A DNA stretch of 43,414 nt from JAIRNF01 sp031550925 (lineage in GTDB: Bacteria; Bacteroidota; Bacteroidia; Bacteroidales; UBA932). A model generated the notes under the pieces. It was not told the origin of the DNA and made no database searches. It was given only the letters and a program-made list of their open reading frames with translations. The stretch lies in contig JAVBOE010000090.1 of assembly GCA_031550925.1 (NCBI GenBank), forward strand, positions 1 through 43,414, given 5' to 3'. Positions 41,881 through 43,414 of the stretch are shown one piece after another (position 1 is the first letter of the stretch; each line of letters begins with the position of its first letter). Position numbers and translations under genes: made by a program.

Positions 41881-42969
41881 ATGCAACATAGTCACTATTG
41901 TATAATTATGGCAGGCGGGGCAGGAAGCCGTTTTTGGCCGCTTAGCCGCAACGAACGCCCTAAGCAGTTCCTTGACATTTTGGGGGTAGGCAAGACGTTT
42001 ATTCAGCAGACCTACGAGAGGATGGCTAAAATAGTTCCGAAAGAGAATATTTTAGTCGTTACCGGAAGCATACACAAAGATTTGGTTAAGCAGCAGCTAC
42101 CTGAATTGTCTGACGAACAAATACTTTTAGAACCTTTACGTAGAAATACAGCGCCATGTATTGCTTATGCCACCTATAAGTTGTTAACAAAAGACCCGGA
42201 GGCTACTGTAGTTGTTGCCCCAGCCGATCATTTAATTCTTAATGAATCTGAATTTCTGGATGTTGTAACAGGTTGCTTTTCGTTTGCAAAAAAGAATAAA
42301 GGACTTGTTACAATAGGAATTAAACCTACCCGTCCCGAAACAGGTTATGGGTATATTCAGGTTAATCCTAAAAAGCCTTTGGCAGGTGAAGCTAGTGTGT
42401 TTAAAGTTAAAACCTTCACGGAGAAGCCGAATGCAGAAATGGCGCAAGTGTTTATGGATAGCGGCGAGTTTTTCTGGAACTCCGGACTATTTATTTGGAC
42501 TTTGCAGACCATTAAGCAAGAGTTGGAGTCTTCTTTACCCGAAGTTGCCAGTTTATTTGCAGCAGGTAAAGATGTTTACTTTACCCCACAGGAAACGGAG
42601 TTCATTAAGAATGCTTATGCCGAATGCCGCAATATTTCCATTGATTATGGTGTGATGGAAAAAGCGAAGAACGTTTCAGTGTTCTGTGCCGATTTTGGCT
42701 GGTCGGATCTTGGTACTTGGGGCTCGCTTTATATGCACTCGCAAAAAGACGATAAGAAAAATGTTGTTGAAGCAAAGCATACCTTGCTAAAAGATGTTTC
42801 TAGCAGTATGATTAAATCTACAACAAATCGTTTGCTTGTGCTGAAAGATTTGGAGAATTACTTGGTGGTAGATACCGATGATGTACTCTTTATCTGCCCA
42901 CGTGGTTATGATGATGAAATAAAAGATTTTATTGGAGATACGCTGCTGAATGAGGCTGATTATGCGTAA
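41881..42969 (+). CDS. manC: Mannose-1-phosphate guanylyltransferase
   Basis: The enzyme makes GDP-mannose from mannose-1-phosphate and GTP for glycan synthesis. The 362-residue protein has the nucleotidyltransferase signature GGAGSRFWPLSR (12-23) with KQFLDILG, APADHLI, FTEKP and WNSGLFIW. It is the single-domain form without the phosphomannose isomerase domain found in many proteobacterial ManC proteins. It stands alone with its own promoter. GDP-mannose might supply surface polysaccharide or O-glycosylation (inference). Confidence 0.93.
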   Translation: MQHSHYCIIMAGGAGSRFWPLSRNERPKQFLDILGVGKTFIQQTYERMAKIVPKENILVVTGSIHKDLVKQQLPELSDEQILLEPLRRNTAPCIAYATYKLLTKDPEATVVVAPADHLILNESEFLDVVTGCFSFAKKNKGLVTIGIKPTRPETGYGYIQVNPKKPLAGEASVFKVKTFTEKPNAEMAQVFMDSGEFFWNSGLFIWTLQTIKQELESSLPEVASLFAAGKDVYFTPQETEFIKNAYAECRNISIDYGVMEKAKNVSVFCADFGWSDLGTWGSLYMHSQKDDKKNVVEAKHTLLKDVSSSMIKSTTNRLLVLKDLENYLVVDTDDVLFICPRGYDDEIKDFIGDTLLNEADYA

Positions 42970-42978
42970 AGAACGAGA

Positions 42979-43010
42979 TAGTATCACGATATGCGTATCA
43001 AGTATCATGA
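42979..43010. repeat. Dispersed repeat, CACGATATGCGTATCA family (copy 3)
   Basis: TAGTATCACGATATGCGTATCAAGTATCATGA; matched by 7804-7830 and, inverted, by 17671-17702. It lies ten bases after manC. Confidence 0.75.
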
Positions 43011-43019
43011 AAGAAGAAA

Positions 43020-43049
43020 GGCGTTGATTTATCAACACCTTGTTTTTTG
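43020..43049. terminator. Likely bidirectional terminator after manC and the DUF4010-like gene
   Basis: GGCGTTGAT and ATCAACACC form a stem with one mismatch, followed by TTGTTTTTTG on the plus strand and by a T-rich stretch on the minus. It sits between two convergent genes. Confidence 0.5.
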
Positions 43050-43060
43050 TATTTAAGATA

Positions 43061-43414
43061 TTAAATAATAAACAACGTAATAATATTAGCCACAGCAATA
43101 ATGCTGAAACCTGCAAGCAAATACTTGCGTAACGTTTTTCTGTTTCCCGAAAAGACCATTGAGTAAAAAAAGTTTACAATATTATTACTCATCATTGCTC
43201 GGATACAGGCCGCTGCCAATACTGATGTTTCTAATGCATACTCACCTTGGAAAATGTTTAGTAAGAAAGGTGTAATATCTGTAAATCCTACCAAAAACGA
43301 CAGCACATTTAATCCCGATTGCCCAAAATAAGTAATTACGTAGTGCGTTATAAGCGTAAATGCTACAAACAGCAAGGCAAAGATAAGAGCTACTTTAAAC
43401 TCAAGAGGGTTCTT
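43061..43414 (-). CDS. DUF4010/MgtC-like membrane protein (5' end outside the window)
   Basis: The frame continues past the window edge, so only the C-terminal 117 residues are here (NPLEFKVALIFALLFVAFTLI... onward). The segment contains four hydrophobic helices and GLNVLSFLVGFTDITPFLLNIF, characteristic of the DUF4010 domain found fused to MgtC/SapB regions. The domain is widespread and functionally unassigned. Its stop is at 43061 and a hairpin follows. Confidence 0.8.
   Translation of the reverse strand, partial: KNPLEFKVALIFALLFVAFTLITHYVITYFGQSGLNVLSFLVGFTDITPFLLNIFQGEYALETSVLAAACIRAMMSNNIVNFFYSMVFSGNRKTLRKYLLAGFSIIAVANIITLFII

Overview
The window looks like chromosomal DNA from a Bacteroidota species. 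The evidence is the complete core of a type IX secretion system (T9SS: PorP/SprF, GldK/PorK, GldL/PorL, GldM/PorM, GldN/PorN and SprE/PorW), promoters that repeatedly match the Bacteroidota -7 box TAnnTTTG, and near-absence of Shine-Dalgarno sequences. Gene order around topA, an arginase-like gene and the gld/por genes also fits this phylum. I favour a Bacteroidales-like relative but cannot name a genus from sequence alone. The window looks mostly like ordinary chromosome, with one small phage-like island.

Layout. 1-4975: tRNA-His(GTG) with its terminator on the minus strand, then a three-gene export operon (adaptor, FtsX/MacB-type permease without ATPase, TolC) ending at a strong terminator. 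5116-7081: a minus-strand island with an XRE regulator and two phage-tail-like genes. 7199-9292: dispersed repeats, a small HTH-like protein, and a divergent HxlR regulator / DJ-1-PfpI pair with two matching operator-like palindromes. 9322-17508: accessory genes, namely an LRR-like protein, a secreted HExxH metallopeptidase candidate downstream of a membrane-anchored LuxR-type regulator, an ankyrin protein, and a four-gene operon of lipoproteins, a secreted protein and a small membrane protein.

17740-23776 (plus strand): housekeeping genes recF, a DUF721/DciA-like gene, a TPR protein, sufS-sufE, a DUF6624-like gene, a DUF59/MIP18 Fe-S gene, and folK. 23773-32785 (minus): tsaE, the SprE/PorW lipoprotein, then the porPKLMN operon read from 32785 to 27122. 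33078-35417 (minus): a bifunctional class A penicillin-binding protein. From 35584 (plus): topA, a lipoprotein, and an arginase-fold pseudoenzyme candidate. 39837-41774 (minus): dnaG. 41881 (plus): mannose-1-phosphate guanylyltransferase. The right edge cuts a DUF4010-like membrane protein.

How the parts relate. PorK-PorN form the periplasmic ring and PorL-PorM the proton-driven motor of the T9SS. PorP and PorW are the outer-membrane-associated partners, so nearly the whole energised trans-envelope core is here. Intergenic spaces outside the secretion block hold at least six families of palindromic dispersed repeats. The most original signals are the HxlR operator arrangement, the phage-tail-like mini-operon with a hairpin at its predicted transcript start, the LuxR-sensor/metallopeptidase pair, the Asn-for-Asp substitutions in the arginase-like protein, and the repeat families. 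I found no CRISPR array, transposase, integrase or rRNA.
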